A stretch of 64,000 nucleotides of DNA from Acanthosepion pharaonis. Taxonomy: Eukaryota; Mollusca; Cephalopoda; Sepiida; Sepiidae. The position numbers were made by a program, and so were the translations under genes. Below the pieces are notes generated by a model. It was not told the origin of the DNA, made no database searches, and worked only from the letters and a program-made list of their open reading frames with translations. Location: positions 1,566,001 through 1,630,000 of the forward strand of contig CAHIKZ030004296.1 of the NCBI GenBank assembly GCA_903632075.3, given 5' to 3'. Below, in pieces: positions 12,101 through 26,100 of the stretch (position 1 is its first letter; the number at the start of each line of letters is the position of its first letter).

Positions 12101-15100
12101 GTCAAAATTTAAATAGAAATCAAGAAAGTCTTGAATCAAATTTGTGGCTTCTAACATTTACCAATCACAAAAGTATTCTGATGTGAATCCAAGGTTTCAA
12201 TACAAATTTAATGGTCCAAGCAAGTGTCCATATTAACTATTTACTGCTTGGCTAAATAGATTCTACTTATTCATTGGTCAGAAAAGACAAAGATTAACAT
12301 GCAAATTTTCTTATTCTGTGATCCACTTTTTTGCACATATTTGTCTCCATAGGAAATCTAATATTGTAATCACTAATTGTACAATCATACATTGTTAAAG
12401 GCAGATGTCACTGTTTTTATGCAATTTGAGGTTTACTTACTTCACTTTCAGATTCACAAACAACACACTATCTTTCAAAACCTAACACTTCTGATGCTCC
12501 TGAAGTATAAAGTATTGTGACATAATTGTTTAACTATTTTTCTTGCATTTTCATTGTAAAATGATCGTGTATATCAAGAGTCAAATCTGAGTAAAATAAA
12601 GTCCCTTATCAAACTTTGTCACTTGTTTACATTTAACCATGGCTTATAACTCTACACTATCTCTTGTGACCCTTAGCCATTTTACTATGTCATATTTATA
12701 TATAATATTTGGTTTTTATGAGAGGCTTTTAAGTTTGATAATGAGTAGAAAGGTTTTTGGCTACCCTTGTATGTATAAACAGACAAGATAGTAAAGAGAA
12801 TTTATTGACATTTGAGTTCAAGTTTGAGTTGAGTATATGAATGATCAACAAATATATCATCCTTATCAAGGGTCAAATCTGAGTAAAATAAAGTCCTTTT
12901 ACTTATGGCAAGACTTTATGCATGAGGGAGTGTTGATAAGTCAAAGCAAAAAACCCTTCCCAAACAAATTTTGATTTTTGGTCATTTATTTAGATTTTGA
13001 AAAATGAATAAGGTCAACAATTTTCCACCATCCTCCATATGCAAGTTCAGTCTAATGTATAAAGTACAACTCTCTTTCTCTGATTTAATAGAGATGTCTA
13101 TTTTACATTAAAAAAAATATCATTAGATGATTCTTTCAAAACAAAATTGCACTAAAGCCAGGACAACTGTAAGAATTTTGGCATGTGATAACGGTTAGTG
13201 AGGCTGGTCTGGTTGAGCATGACTACTGAGTGCCCCATACAAAAATTTGATATTAAATAACCTGACAAGGGTTGACATTGTAAAATCAACTAACCTAATC
13301 TAATAAAGCTAATTTTAATCAAATGCAATTGTAATCTTTGCTATTGACTTGTTTAAGATCTGTGTTTAGTTTATTATTTGAACTATTACATCTTAATATC
13401 TAAATGAAGTGTAAGGCTATTTCTCTTGTATTTTCATAATGAAATTAATCAATGAGTATATCCTGATTAAAAGTCAAGTCTGTTCTTCATGTTTCTTTGA
13501 GTGAATGTTGCATCTCATATTATTTTAGATATTTCTTCATAACTTTTCTTCTTCATCTCTTTGACAAGCACACCACTGCTCAACAAGTGGATGGAACTGA
13601 ATTCTAATAACTTTTCAGAAAAATACTTCAAGAAAACTAGAAAAAGTTTGTATTTTTCATCAGAAAATTGGCCTTACAATAACTTCTAACATGGGAGACT
13701 TTAAGAGCTGAAATAATTCTCTTGAGCATTTGTTCACATATAGTGATGAAATTTACGCAAAAAATTAATTCTCATATGCAGCATTTTTTCTTTTTGAACT
13801 TTAAGCCATTTTTTCAAAATAAATATTATTATTCTACCAACAGAAAAGAAAGATGCCATATTCTTAAAGAGGAAATCAGTTTCTTTGAGTAAATTCAATA
13901 ACCTGATGGCAATAATGGTAAGCTGAAAAAAAAGATTCAATTTTAAGAGTAAAAAAAATATTATTCAAAAACGACAAAAATCATTTCTCTATCAAATGCA
14001 GACAACTATTGAAAAAACACAGAAGCCAAACAATGTGTACAATACAGAAAATATTTCATCTCAGAACTCCAATTGTCATAATTTGATAAACCTTACTCCA
14101 TAATTTAATAAACCTTACTCCATAATTTGATAAACCTTATTCCATAATTTAATAAACCTTACTCCATAATTTGATAAACCTTACTCTATAATTTAATAAA
14201 CCTTACTCCATAATTTGATAAACCTTACTCCATAATTTAATAAACCTTACTCCATAATTTAATAAACTTCACTCTAGAAATTATGGTTTACTTTATCAGG
14301 TTGATTTGTTATTATATTTTAAATTGTTTCTGAAAATGTTCCAAGCTGTAATTGTCATAAAATTGTAATTGTTTACCTGTCATTTTCTGTAAGGCTGTTG
14401 TTGTACTAGCACTTGTCTCTAAGAGCAAAGCCAATCGCATGGCAACCTCCATTAAAATGGATGTGTCAATAGTGGCCATCCCACACCAGCACATTACATG
14501 GAGGGTAATATCCAAGATATGCAACCACTACAAAGAAAAGAGAATTCTAATATTATATGCAAATCAATAAAATTATAATATTATAAAATTAATGATCCAA
14601 AAGTCATCAAACATACACTTCATATCAATATTGAATATTACAAAATCGAATATTATATTAAAATGCATGTAGATTTTCATTTATTCTTGAAACATTTAAC
14701 ATATTTATAACTTATATGTACCCATCTCAAAAGAATCAAGATGAGGGGTGAAAAAAAAATTAACAATGACCAAATGTAACTATGATTCATTGAGAAAAAA
14801 TAACATAATAAAAGCAAACAATAAAAGATTTTGTCAAATACTACAGTAGAAAAACAGTAATATTTACTGATATAATTTCGTTTTTTCCTAATAAATTCAA
14901 GCCTTTTGCTATCAAGAGAAATTCAATTCAGAATTTCTTCAAGAGTGATGTAATCCCAAATAGTTGTTATTCCTTCCTAAAATTGATTCTTTGATGAAAA
15001 TTGTTTACCGTTTGCATAAAAGTACATTTTGATGTTCCAAGTACCCTTGATAGGGCTCAGATCTGGGCACTCCATAAATTTGTCATTTCTAAGCATCTAT

Positions 15101-16020
15101 TTAGTTAAAGATTCAATACTTGCATTAGCAGCAGGAGCTGGTGCATTGTTATGCATAAATACTATTTTCTGTTTGAATGTCAGTGTAGACTTTTTGAACC
15201 ATGCCTGGTTGTTGGTCTTTAAGAAGTCAATGAAAGTGGAAGAGTTCATTTTAACACATTTCTCCAGTAATCAACCAACATAGTGTCATTGATTTCTACC
15301 CAGTACATAATTCTTTCACATTCTTACTGATTTCTCTCTCAAATAGGACCATATTCTTCCTTCTGGCACCATACTTTTCACAAGCTGTTGTTATAATCAC
15401 ACTGTTTTTGTCAGTGAATAACACAGAAAAAGTCTACATTCAGACACTTTTCAGTTCAGGTAACATGTTCAGGTAACATGTTCAGAAGAGGAGGGCAAAC
15501 AATGGATCTAGTGTAAGGTCCTAAGCACTTTAGGATGTGGCCTCATGAGGATTGAGACACATATCAAGCAACAATCATATCAAATAACTGAATTTTAGTG
15601 GATGTTCACATGTCTTTATCTTCGAATAAGTTTCTATTCAGTAAGTAACAGATAAGGATTCACACGTTTTTCTTTTGTCAGTATTCACGACAATTTTCTT
15701 CATTGTACAAGAGAGTCTCTTGCAAATGTTTAAGCAATTTCTAGTACTATTTTCCTTCATTAAGCATTTGGACAATTTTTTGATCCTTTCATTATTACTC
15801 AAAATTGCTTTGGAGCCCAGGTTGCATAAAATTTGGAATAGCAGAAAAGAAGTGATATCACCAAAACAGCTAAGAGATGTTTATTAATTCTGGCAAAAAA
15901 ACTTAACACTGAATAATGTTGTACATTTGTTAAAATCCAGGCAGTCAATTAATGGGTATTTTAAGAATTTTAATTGGTATATGTTGCTAGATAGGCATGA
16001 ACAGATTTAGATATGAATAG

Positions 16021-16087
<67 letters not shown>

Positions 16088-19000
16088 AATAAATAAATAA
16101 ATAAGCTTGGATAGATAGGTATGAACAATATTGGATAGGTATGAACAATATTGGATAGATAGATATATATAAATAAGCTTAGATGAATAGATAGATATGA
16201 ACAAGCTTACATAGATAGTGAGAAACCAGAACAGAAGTAGATAGTTTAAGAAATGAGAATTGCATCTAATGTTGAAACACTGTGAGTAATCATACACACA
16301 TTGCATACACAACACATAAACTGTGATGTTTTTGTTCTTCATTAATAATTTAAAACTTCAAAAATTTTTTATATAATTAATCATAATAAAATTGATGGCA
16401 TGTGGCCCAGTGGATAAAAGCATTGGTTGAATCCAGTGACTTGACCCATAGAGTTCTGAGTTCAATACCTGGCTACTGCAGTAGTGAACAAAAATTTGGA
16501 GAGTTAAGTTAAAGGGAGATAACTTAGACATCCGGAAGAGGCATGGCATGTGGAACTAGAACTATCTACCCTGCTGGATGAAATAAATGGTTCAGTTTGA
16601 AATTCCAATCACCTGAAGAAGGCCAGAGCCTACAATGGCCGAAATGTCATGAATATGGCAAGAAAGATGAGGACAACAGCCCAAAGAATTTAAATAGTGC
16701 AAATAAAATTGATGATATAGAATTAAAAACTTAATTGAGGTTTTTTCTTTTATACTGAAGTATTGTAATTTTTACTAAATGTGAAATAAATTTGCATGAA
16801 CCATGATCCAAGATCAAATAGCATCAGCAACTTCCTACCAAAAAGATGCATGTGGAAGTTTCAAACTTTGTTTAATTTATATACTATTCACTAGGTCCTT
16901 GAAAATTTTACTTTTGCTATGTTTAATTTGAATAAACAAAGTAAATTAACATTATAATCAAGTTGCATGGCTTTACATGCATGTCAACATCTAAAGTATT
17001 TACATTCTGCTTTACATCATCTTCAGACTAACTTCAAAACTATTTTGACATATTTTGTTTCACAAATTTAAAACCTCCCAGTTTTTTCTCATTCAGGAGT
17101 GCTTATAAAAAAGACATGAAATAAACATTTCTGCTGCTGTCATCTATACAAATGTTTACCCATTAACAGTAATATGACAGGAATTTGAATCATTGCATTT
17201 CTATGGCATGACATTTAGACAATGGCAACAGATCTGCTCAAACTGCAATTAACAAGGTAATAAATAAGATAAATAGTTCAAAACTAATCTTATAAAGACT
17301 CAAGTATTAAATGTATTCAACTCAAGTTTAGTGAGTCTGTAGTATTCTTTAGACCTTTTTCTGGCAATAGATAATTATACTTTAGTGATTTACTTAGTTC
17401 AGTCTAGCACAAGGCCAATGTAGTTAAGTAGCCGGTATAGCTTGTACTAGCTACACATGGTCTGTAAGATAATTTTGTTAACCATCATGCAAATTAAACT
17501 TTTGATCATGAATTTAAATGATGATTGGAATAATGAAAATTCTTCATTTCAGAACTTCAGATAGCATTTTTATCAAAAGTTTTTATATGAGCATATTGCA
17601 TAAAATTCAGTTTCATTTTACATAAGTTTTATAATTTTACATAAATTTCACAGTTCAATTTTAGCAAAGAAATCATGACTTTTTCAAGTCATTTTATCAT
17701 TATATTTTAAATTCTTTGCAAATAGTAGAACTTCATTCATGCCCCATGTAATAAAACATTAGTCATTATTCTTGTTGTGCATACTGCTTTTTACTAAGTT
17801 TAGCTTATTCTGGTAAAATACCAGTGAGGATCAAACTCACTTCAGTTGAAATAATTAACAAATTATTTTCCTAGCCTATTAATTTATAGGAATTAAATCA
17901 AGCTAGTGTGAAATTATTTTCTAATGAAAACCTTGTATTCAAAAAGATCACACCTCTATGTGAAATTAGATTTTGGATCACTTTACAGATACAAAAATAG
18001 AAGTATACTGCTTCTCATGGTTAAAAATAATTTTGGAGGCCAGTTTGATCTACATGTGCACACATATCCATCAACCACCAACTGACGCCTTGTCTATGAA
18101 CTCATAAACACAATCATAGTCTTCCAAGTTAAATTGGTTCTGAATGTATCAGATCATTTTGAAACTTTACATACACATACAGACATGGATCAATAAAACA
18201 GAAGTGGCAAATTTTTTTCAAAGTGACTGAAGATAAAAAAGAAAAAAAATTAGAAAAAGAAAGCTTTTAGAATTCAATAAATGAGGCAAAACCTTAACTT
18301 ATAGGTTGATACACTTTCTGGAGTGACACAATGTTATTTGTTCTTTAGCTATAAATGTTGTTAATTTTTTTAAAATAGAATTACTTCAGGAAAACCTAAT
18401 AGAATGGAAAAAGAAATGTAGATGAGTTTAAATTTGATCTTGTGAATCAAAATGAAGCAAAAGTACAACAATGATTTGAGACAAACCCTGCTTTGGTTTT
18501 CTGTTTTTGGAAATATTTACTCTTGTCCTCTGAACCTGTTTGGTGCCGTTGAATAATAACTTTGCTTTTATTCCACAACAGAAGCACAGCATCAACCACC
18601 AAGTCAAGATCAACCTGTTGTGGCTGAAGAGACAAATGAAAAAGCATAAAGAAAATTAGATAAAAGTAAAACTCAGGTATAGTATATTGAGTCATTAGTA
18701 ATTTCCATTTTGGGGAACCAATTGTAATGATGATTAGATATCATCCTATTAATTATCGATGACAGTGATAGCACAAATCATTGTGACCAAGAGTACTGGC
18801 CTTGTTCAGATTGTTAATCATATCCTGGAAACTGTAACTAAGGTTCGCTCAGTATAGTTGAAATATAAACCATAGATGGGCTCTATGGGTGTTGAACAAA
18901 TACAAAATGTGTCTTAGAAGGCATCTGTAACAGCGATTGGCTAGCTGCTCTAGTAGACAAGCATACTTGGATACAAGTTATATATATATTATATATACAC

Positions 19001-22000
19001 ACACACACCCCATGCTCAAAGTTACATAAAAATTGTAACATTAAATAAATGCAGTTTTGTATTTATTTGTATCCCCAATTTGTACAGAATGATACAAGGT
19101 CGATTTTACAGTGTACATGGGCCAAGTTAAAAGTTGATCAAGCTTTCTCAGCATTTCCCCTTTAGGGATACCTCAAGTGCCAGGGATTATACCAAGCCCT
19201 CTACCAAGGGAGAGGTATTGCCTGCAGCTCAAGTTTATTAATAAGGAGTTTTATCATTTATACTTACCAGGAGGTGTCACATTTTGCCCAACTCAGGAGC
19301 ATTTGATTAATGGAGATAGATAATTTGTATATTTAGCTTTAAAAATCAAATATCAAAAAATAACTTTACATTTATTTTTAATCGAGTCTTTTGTAGTCTT
19401 TAGAAAGAAGTGATTATTTTTTTCATCACTTTTATAATTATATTGCTTAATTATTCAAAAAAAACATTTTATGCCTTGAAAATTATAAACACCTTAGCAT
19501 TTAGATCCCAGCTTAAGAGTAAAGAAAAGAAATTAATATTTAAATGAAAGTAAACAATGCTGCTATTTTTAACAGAATATGTTGGAAATTTAACAAATAT
19601 TATAAATTATAATATTATAGGATGCATTATATGAAATAAACAACTACCAAAATTTATAAAACTGCTTTAATTACAACAATTTTATTAATACCATTTTACA
19701 GCGGATGCAAATCTCTCAAAGGAACAACTGTGTAGCATTGTGGAAAAAAGGTAAAGAGGTTTGGCTTTGACAATAACAGCTATCATTGCTAATATATAAT
19801 AAAAATATATACAACACCAGAAAGGTGTAAGATAGATTTACTTACAGTGAATTTCTCCATCAAAACTGAATTTAGAACTTGAGCCAAGGGAATCAGATCA
19901 TCTCCATTTATTTTGGATCCACTGTGGACTTAAAGTGAAATAAAATTTTCAAGTCAGTCTGAATGCTTTCCTTTTCTTTTAAGCTTTTAAATACAGACAT
20001 TTGTTTATTTAAAAAGAGAAAATAGACTCATTAGGCTGGAGTAAGGTTAGCACATCTTCCATGTATATAAAACCTTCAGATAATCCTTTCTTTTGAGAGC
20101 TAGACTATTTTCTTTGCACCAGGATATTCAGAAATAAAGAAGGGAAAACATCATTTCAGATCTCTAGCTTTCAGCAATGACTCCAGAATCTTATTGGTAG
20201 GAAATGAATAAATATTACCAATACCTTGGGTGGTGATAATTTTTTAATGGTAATTACTATGGAAATTAATTGATAATTAATTTTAATTACATTTACTTAA
20301 CAGAATTAACATTCATTTTTCTCTCTTGAAAATATTTTATATTTAAAACAGAATTCATACATTTACATCATATAATTATATATTTAAAAAAGAGTTCATG
20401 CATACATATATAAATAATACATATTTACAATTTATGCAATACAGTAGACATTAAAATACATGAAGAGAATATTTAAGGTTTACTTTATAAATAATGGAAA
20501 AAAAATAAATGAAAAAAACAAAATTTCCCAGAAGAGCAAGTCCCATTTTATTGTTTATTTCTTGTCTCATTGATAAAGGATACAGGCGTGTCTGAAAATT
20601 CCAACTTTAAAATATTTCTCTTCATGCTTTGGTTTAGTCAAAAGATCTACTAATATAAAATAAATATCATCAGTCTTATTGACAATATTTTTATCATTTT
20701 GTTATCTTTTTCTTCTTCAAATTTCATTCACCTGAAAAATGTTCATGTATATTTCAAAAATAATATCCAATAATACATTTCATATATATGGCTTCATCAG
20801 ATGGATAACGAAAAGATGTGTTGTATGTATTTAAAATAATTAAATCTTATATTATTTTTCCCAACCTGGCATTGCTTGAGACTAAAAAAAGAAAAAGAAA
20901 ATGAGTGACTTTTAAAAAAATCATTTAACCTTTATATTCTTCACCCTTAAGACAAATCTCAGTTAGACCTGCACAACTGTCAACTTTGAGAATGAAGATC
21001 ATCTTGAAAATGCATAACTCGCCAATGTTATAGAAAAATAATGTTTTGTAACTGAAAACATGCTCTATTCAACAGCATTATTATGCTTGCTGCATTTGTT
21101 GTAGTTCCCATGGAAATAAACAAGTGGCATTATTTTCAGTGTTCCAAGGATGGGTGTATTCAGAGATCTTAAAGACATTTCCAACAACCATAAAACTGTG
21201 ATGGTCCTGGGAGTCATGGGAAATGAGAGAGATGTCATGCCTCCTCACTTCTTTTCTCAGAGCTTAAGGGTTAATGCTGCTGACTATTGAGGACTGTTGG
21301 AGAAATTTGTGATAGAGAGTATAAGCAAAAGACCACACACCTATTAATAAAACTCTGCACCATCTCATGATGTCAACACAATCCAAGAATGAATGAGTTA
21401 CTTTTGTGATGTCAACAAGCATTCATTGCCACTTTTGTTATGACAACAAAAACTCATTGTCACTTTCATAATGCTCATTATAGTAGAGACTTTGTAATCG
21501 CAGATACAACTATAGTATGCCGTTGAACAATACTGGTGTCAGATGCCTTTGAATATCACTTGCACTAATAGTACTTGCTCGATAATACTTGTTCGACAAG
21601 TAACTCGTATAGTGATCTGAATAGAGAAATAGTATAATGAATAGAGTAGAGAACAGTGGTCCATATAGTAATAGAGATTAAAATGGTGATCTGAATAGCA
21701 TAGAGGATAGACTACAATATAGTGATCCGAATAGTAATAGAGGATAGACTAGAAATGGCGATCGTTATTTTCAAATAAAGCTTGTTATGAGTCTTTTACT
21801 AAATTCATTCAAATGTCCCCAAAGAACTGAGCAACCATATATATATAGAGAGATAGATAGATAGATAGATATATAGAGAGTGCATGTGTGTGTGTGTGTG
21901 TGTGTGTGTGTATCTGTTTCAAGAGGTTTCAAGATAAAAATCATTTTCACTTGTCTGTTTTTTCTCTTTATTTATGTAGATATTTTCTCATCTCTAAAAC

Positions 22001-23133
22001 CTATTACTAAAATACACTGACCATTAAATGCAGACTGTTGCTAACCAATTTATTTATTTTTGCTTCTCTGAACATTATTTTTTATTGTCCTCAATATAAT
22101 AAAAATAATTTCTTTCTATTTGGAATGTAGTAGTTCAATCTTGGTATATCTTCAGTATAACTCAAACTGAAACACTAAGTCTTGTTCTTCTTCCTCTAAT
22201 GATTCTCCAAATTCAAAGCTCCTAAAGTGTATGTCCTGATTATTAAATGTGAAACATGAATAATTATGAATTTGTAGAAGGCTCCATAAAAATTAAAACC
22301 TCCGCAAATACACTTCAAAGTCTAATTTCATCACATGTTTTAAGGCACTGAATAACACAAGAGAGATAAAGACACATTACTGTTATACTGTGAGTTTTTT
22401 CTTGTTGCCTAACTGCTTGTACACTGCCAATAGCATTTTTATGTCCAACTATTAGTGGGTAATTGTTATATTCTCTTCATCAACTGTTATGTCTTCCAGT
22501 GTTGTTATACTGTGATACTCAGAGCAGTCACAGTTTGGTACACTGAACTGTTGAGTTTGTCATTTATTGTCAATACTGATTTGGACCTCGTATTACAGTT
22601 GCCAATGGCTGGCTTTTAAATCTTGTAGGACACATCATTCACATATGAATGATAGAAAATGGGAAGGACTGCTTTTACTCACTTTTATTTACATGAAGAT
22701 GTATAATAATAATCGAGGGATATATTAGCAATGGTAGTGGACATAGGATAGTCTGTCAACTATCCAACACTTACTTGATGTAGCGGAAGTAGTAGGTCCA
22801 ATGTCTAACTTGCTTGATTCTTCATCACCTATTGCCACTGGCGCTGTTGATGGTTGACTCTTTCTTCTTTTCCTACCACTCACAATTCTTTCAATGGCAG
22901 AAAGAATTTCAAGACTTTTTACATCCCAGGAATATTGCCGATTACTCACAACCTAGGAAGTGAGAAATAATTTATGAAGGATTAAAAAAAAAAATCTTAA
23001 ACAAAAATTGTTTACAGAGTTCTAACTTTGAAAACATTAAAAGCAATAAAGAATAAGAAATATTTTTGGTGATCATAGAAAATTTAGTTATTCTTTGGTT
23101 TTTAAAACTCAGATCTTCAGTTACAAATGTGTG

Positions 23134-23170
<37 letters not shown>

Positions 23171-26100
23171 TATGTTATATTTATCAACAAAGTATTCAAT
23201 ATAAGAAATAAAGCGTTTGCAGATGTAGACAATGTGGATATAGAAATCAACACTGCAAGGTGACTATCAATTTCATACCTCAAGTGATCACTGAACTATG
23301 TCAATCCTCTTTTCTTTGCTTCAAAATTCTAGTATTTGAGGTAAAGTCTATTAGATTTAAGTTATGGTCAATGATATGGAGTAGGTAGAATAGTTTAAAA
23401 TTTGTTTTTATATCTGCATTTAGAAATGAGCCCTAACCCTTTGTTTGGGAGTTGAACTTGTTCTGCAAAGGTGGTTACATTGTTTTGAGGTGCTGTTTTT
23501 CTTATTTTCCATGTTACATTTTGTGTTTTGGTTCATGTTTTTAAGGTTCCATATATGTCTTGAGTATTTTGTGATTTGCATATATTCTTTTGTTAAATAA
23601 TGTTTATGTGAGTAGCATACTTTTGGTATTCCTATATATATTTTTTCTGGGTCTCATTTCCCTTCAGTATATTATATTATGTTGGTTTGTACACAATTAT
23701 AATTTAATAGGTATTCAAGCTTTGTTTTGCAAAACAAAAAATGAATACGAAATGTTACTAAAAACTGTTTTTTCAGCCTTGTATTCTTTGGACTTTGTGT
23801 GGGAATAAATAGAAGATATTATTTTTGAAGCATCCATCATATTTGACAACAGTACAAAAATTTTACTTAGGTAAGAACCAAAATTACCAAAATTGCTAAA
23901 AGAGTGTTTATAAATTCTGTGGGAACACTATGTATGTTAATGTTCTACTTTTTAAGCAAATATATTGGACCAAGTTCAAATCCCTTCATAAAGTATGAAT
24001 AAAAAAATGTTAGATGTTTTCTTGAAATACCTTTAATGGTTCTGCAAAACTATCAAATATGTCCCACTGTTCATAACAGAATGCTAATCTTGCAAGCTGG
24101 AAAACGGCCCTCACAGGAATTCGATTGTCACCTGAAATAGAACCAATAAAACATTTATTTTTTAAGTTGGTTGTTTGATCGTACAACTAAGTGGTTTTTT
24201 GGATGAGATACTGGCCTTTTTTCTTCATAAATAAACATAAATTTTGTTTATTTGTATCTTAATGATTGACCAATGGAGATGTGGTTCTACAGAAGTATAC
24301 TGAGAATACCATAGACAAGACATGTGAACAACAAGGAAGTTTTAAGGAAAAAAGTTACAAACAGGACAGTTTTGCTTAGAATCAGAAAAAGTTGAAATTT
24401 CTGGGACACATAATAAGGAAAAGCAGCTTGGAGAATTTGATACTCACAGAACATTTGAAGGCAAGAGAGACAGAAGGAAACAGCAATTAATTTACCTAAC
24501 AAGTTTGTGTAAATGGATGGTAGAACATAAACAGAGAGGGATAGTAAGGTGATAAACATTGCTTAGTGCTACAAGGAATATGAAGATGTGGAGAGCAATG
24601 ATTGTCCAATTCCTGAAGAGATACAGTACATAAAAGAAGAAACATGATTTTGCACTAGAAAATTGTTGTATAATGATGGTACCAAAGTATATCCTGGTCA
24701 ATATGCATCAAATAATGCAATGTAAATGCTTGTAAATCTATGTTGCATTGCAATTCCAAGTCATGTTATTTCGTATTTAGAAACAATGTAAGAAATTAAA
24801 AATGGTTGTTAAAACAAGAATAAATGTTTATTTCCATTTGAGCACAATGGAAATCGGTCATGAGGGTGTGTCAAGAAAATCAGGGTTCAGGTTCCAAGTG
24901 AAATTTTTATGGAGCGTATATCAAATTTAGAATTAATTGAGCAGTGATCTTGTTACAGTCTGTTGGAGAAGACTCGTTCTCATTTCACATATGAATGCAC
25001 ATATGGAAACAACTAGTTTTACAAGTCTGCTTGGTTTGTCAAAAAAGAAACATGAATTCATTCTATAAAGGTTAGCAGAAGTGAGGAAATATTCTTCTCT
25101 TCAGAGTTCATCTAAAATTTTCTGAAAATGATTTTATTGTCTGTTTTCACTCATAAAAATCATTTGTATTGTTCTCATTAACCTATTGGTGGCAATCATG
25201 CATATTTCATTTTTAACTATATTTCTCATCTTTCCTCCTCTTCCTAGTCTTTTTAAAGAACCCAGTCTCTCTTCATGCCACATTCTTTATTGCAACAGGA
25301 AATGCATGTGGTGTAATGGCTCAGAATGAGAATTTAGAGAGCAGAGTTCAAATTCCAATCAAGTTCATTACATTCAATTATGCACAAATACCCTTGGGAA
25401 GGGTATGAATTCATCTCTTTTAACCCTAACTATGGGTTAAATAGCTCTCTAGTCATGATTGGCAATCAGTTTAGGAGAAGGACAACTCTGTATTCAAAAC
25501 CATACATGGGCACTTGTGACAGGGAAAATCTGTTACACACTTTTTCAACCGTGAGAGAAGTCAGTCAAAAAACTAATATTATAATCTCTATTTCTGTTTC
25601 TCTTCTGTATCATTTAGATAGCACATTTCTCTCAACTGTCATATGACTCAACCATCAAATATTGTTGGAGACAAGTGGTATCTTCTAAGAGCCATAAATT
25701 TCAACTATCTCTTTATGGTGTTGAGTATAAGTGTCTTTTTTGTTTCCATTTTCTCTAAAATTTTGTCTTTGCTCAAATGTTTGATCCATGGCATTTTTAG
25801 CCTCATTCTGTAGAATCATATTTTTGTTGCTTCAAGCCTACTTCATCTTTGAGGAGATTATTCATCATTCACTGCCATATAGAAAGACTGATATTATGTT
25901 CAGCACTCTTTTTAAGAAAATGTTTCTGTTTCTTAATACTTTTGTTATCCCAATGAACCTTTGGATTTCAGTATCACATTTTCTGTCCACTATTAAAATG
26001 CTTCCCAGATATTTAATTTGTTGTACTTGTTTGATTCTGGTACCTCCAATTTGTAATTTGTATGTTGGGCTCTTCCTTTTGCTAACAGACATGCATTCAG

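Larger units (their letters stand above)
14528..18482. other. CFAP54 intron 14
   Basis: Contains a Tc1-like transposase relic (14995-15440), a (GATA)n array (16018-16200) and a tRNA-derived SINE (16385-16690). I recognise nothing in 16700-18420. Confidence 0.55.
19929..22774. other. CFAP54 intron 12
   Basis: Contains a mariner relic (21130-21480), a degenerate minisatellite (21595-21770) and a TA/GATA/GT compound microsatellite (21836-21912). I recognise nothing in 19929-21100. 22385-22620 contains a short motif shared in inverted form with about 30040-30090. Confidence 0.5.

Noticed and set aside
14077..14282. CRISPR-like array
   Set aside because: The 22-bp units are directly adjacent without spacers, in an animal intron. 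It is a minisatellite.
19918..19927. CCACAG near exon 13 as acceptor
   Set aside because: It leads to a TAA within four codons. TTTAAG a few bases upstream keeps the frame open.
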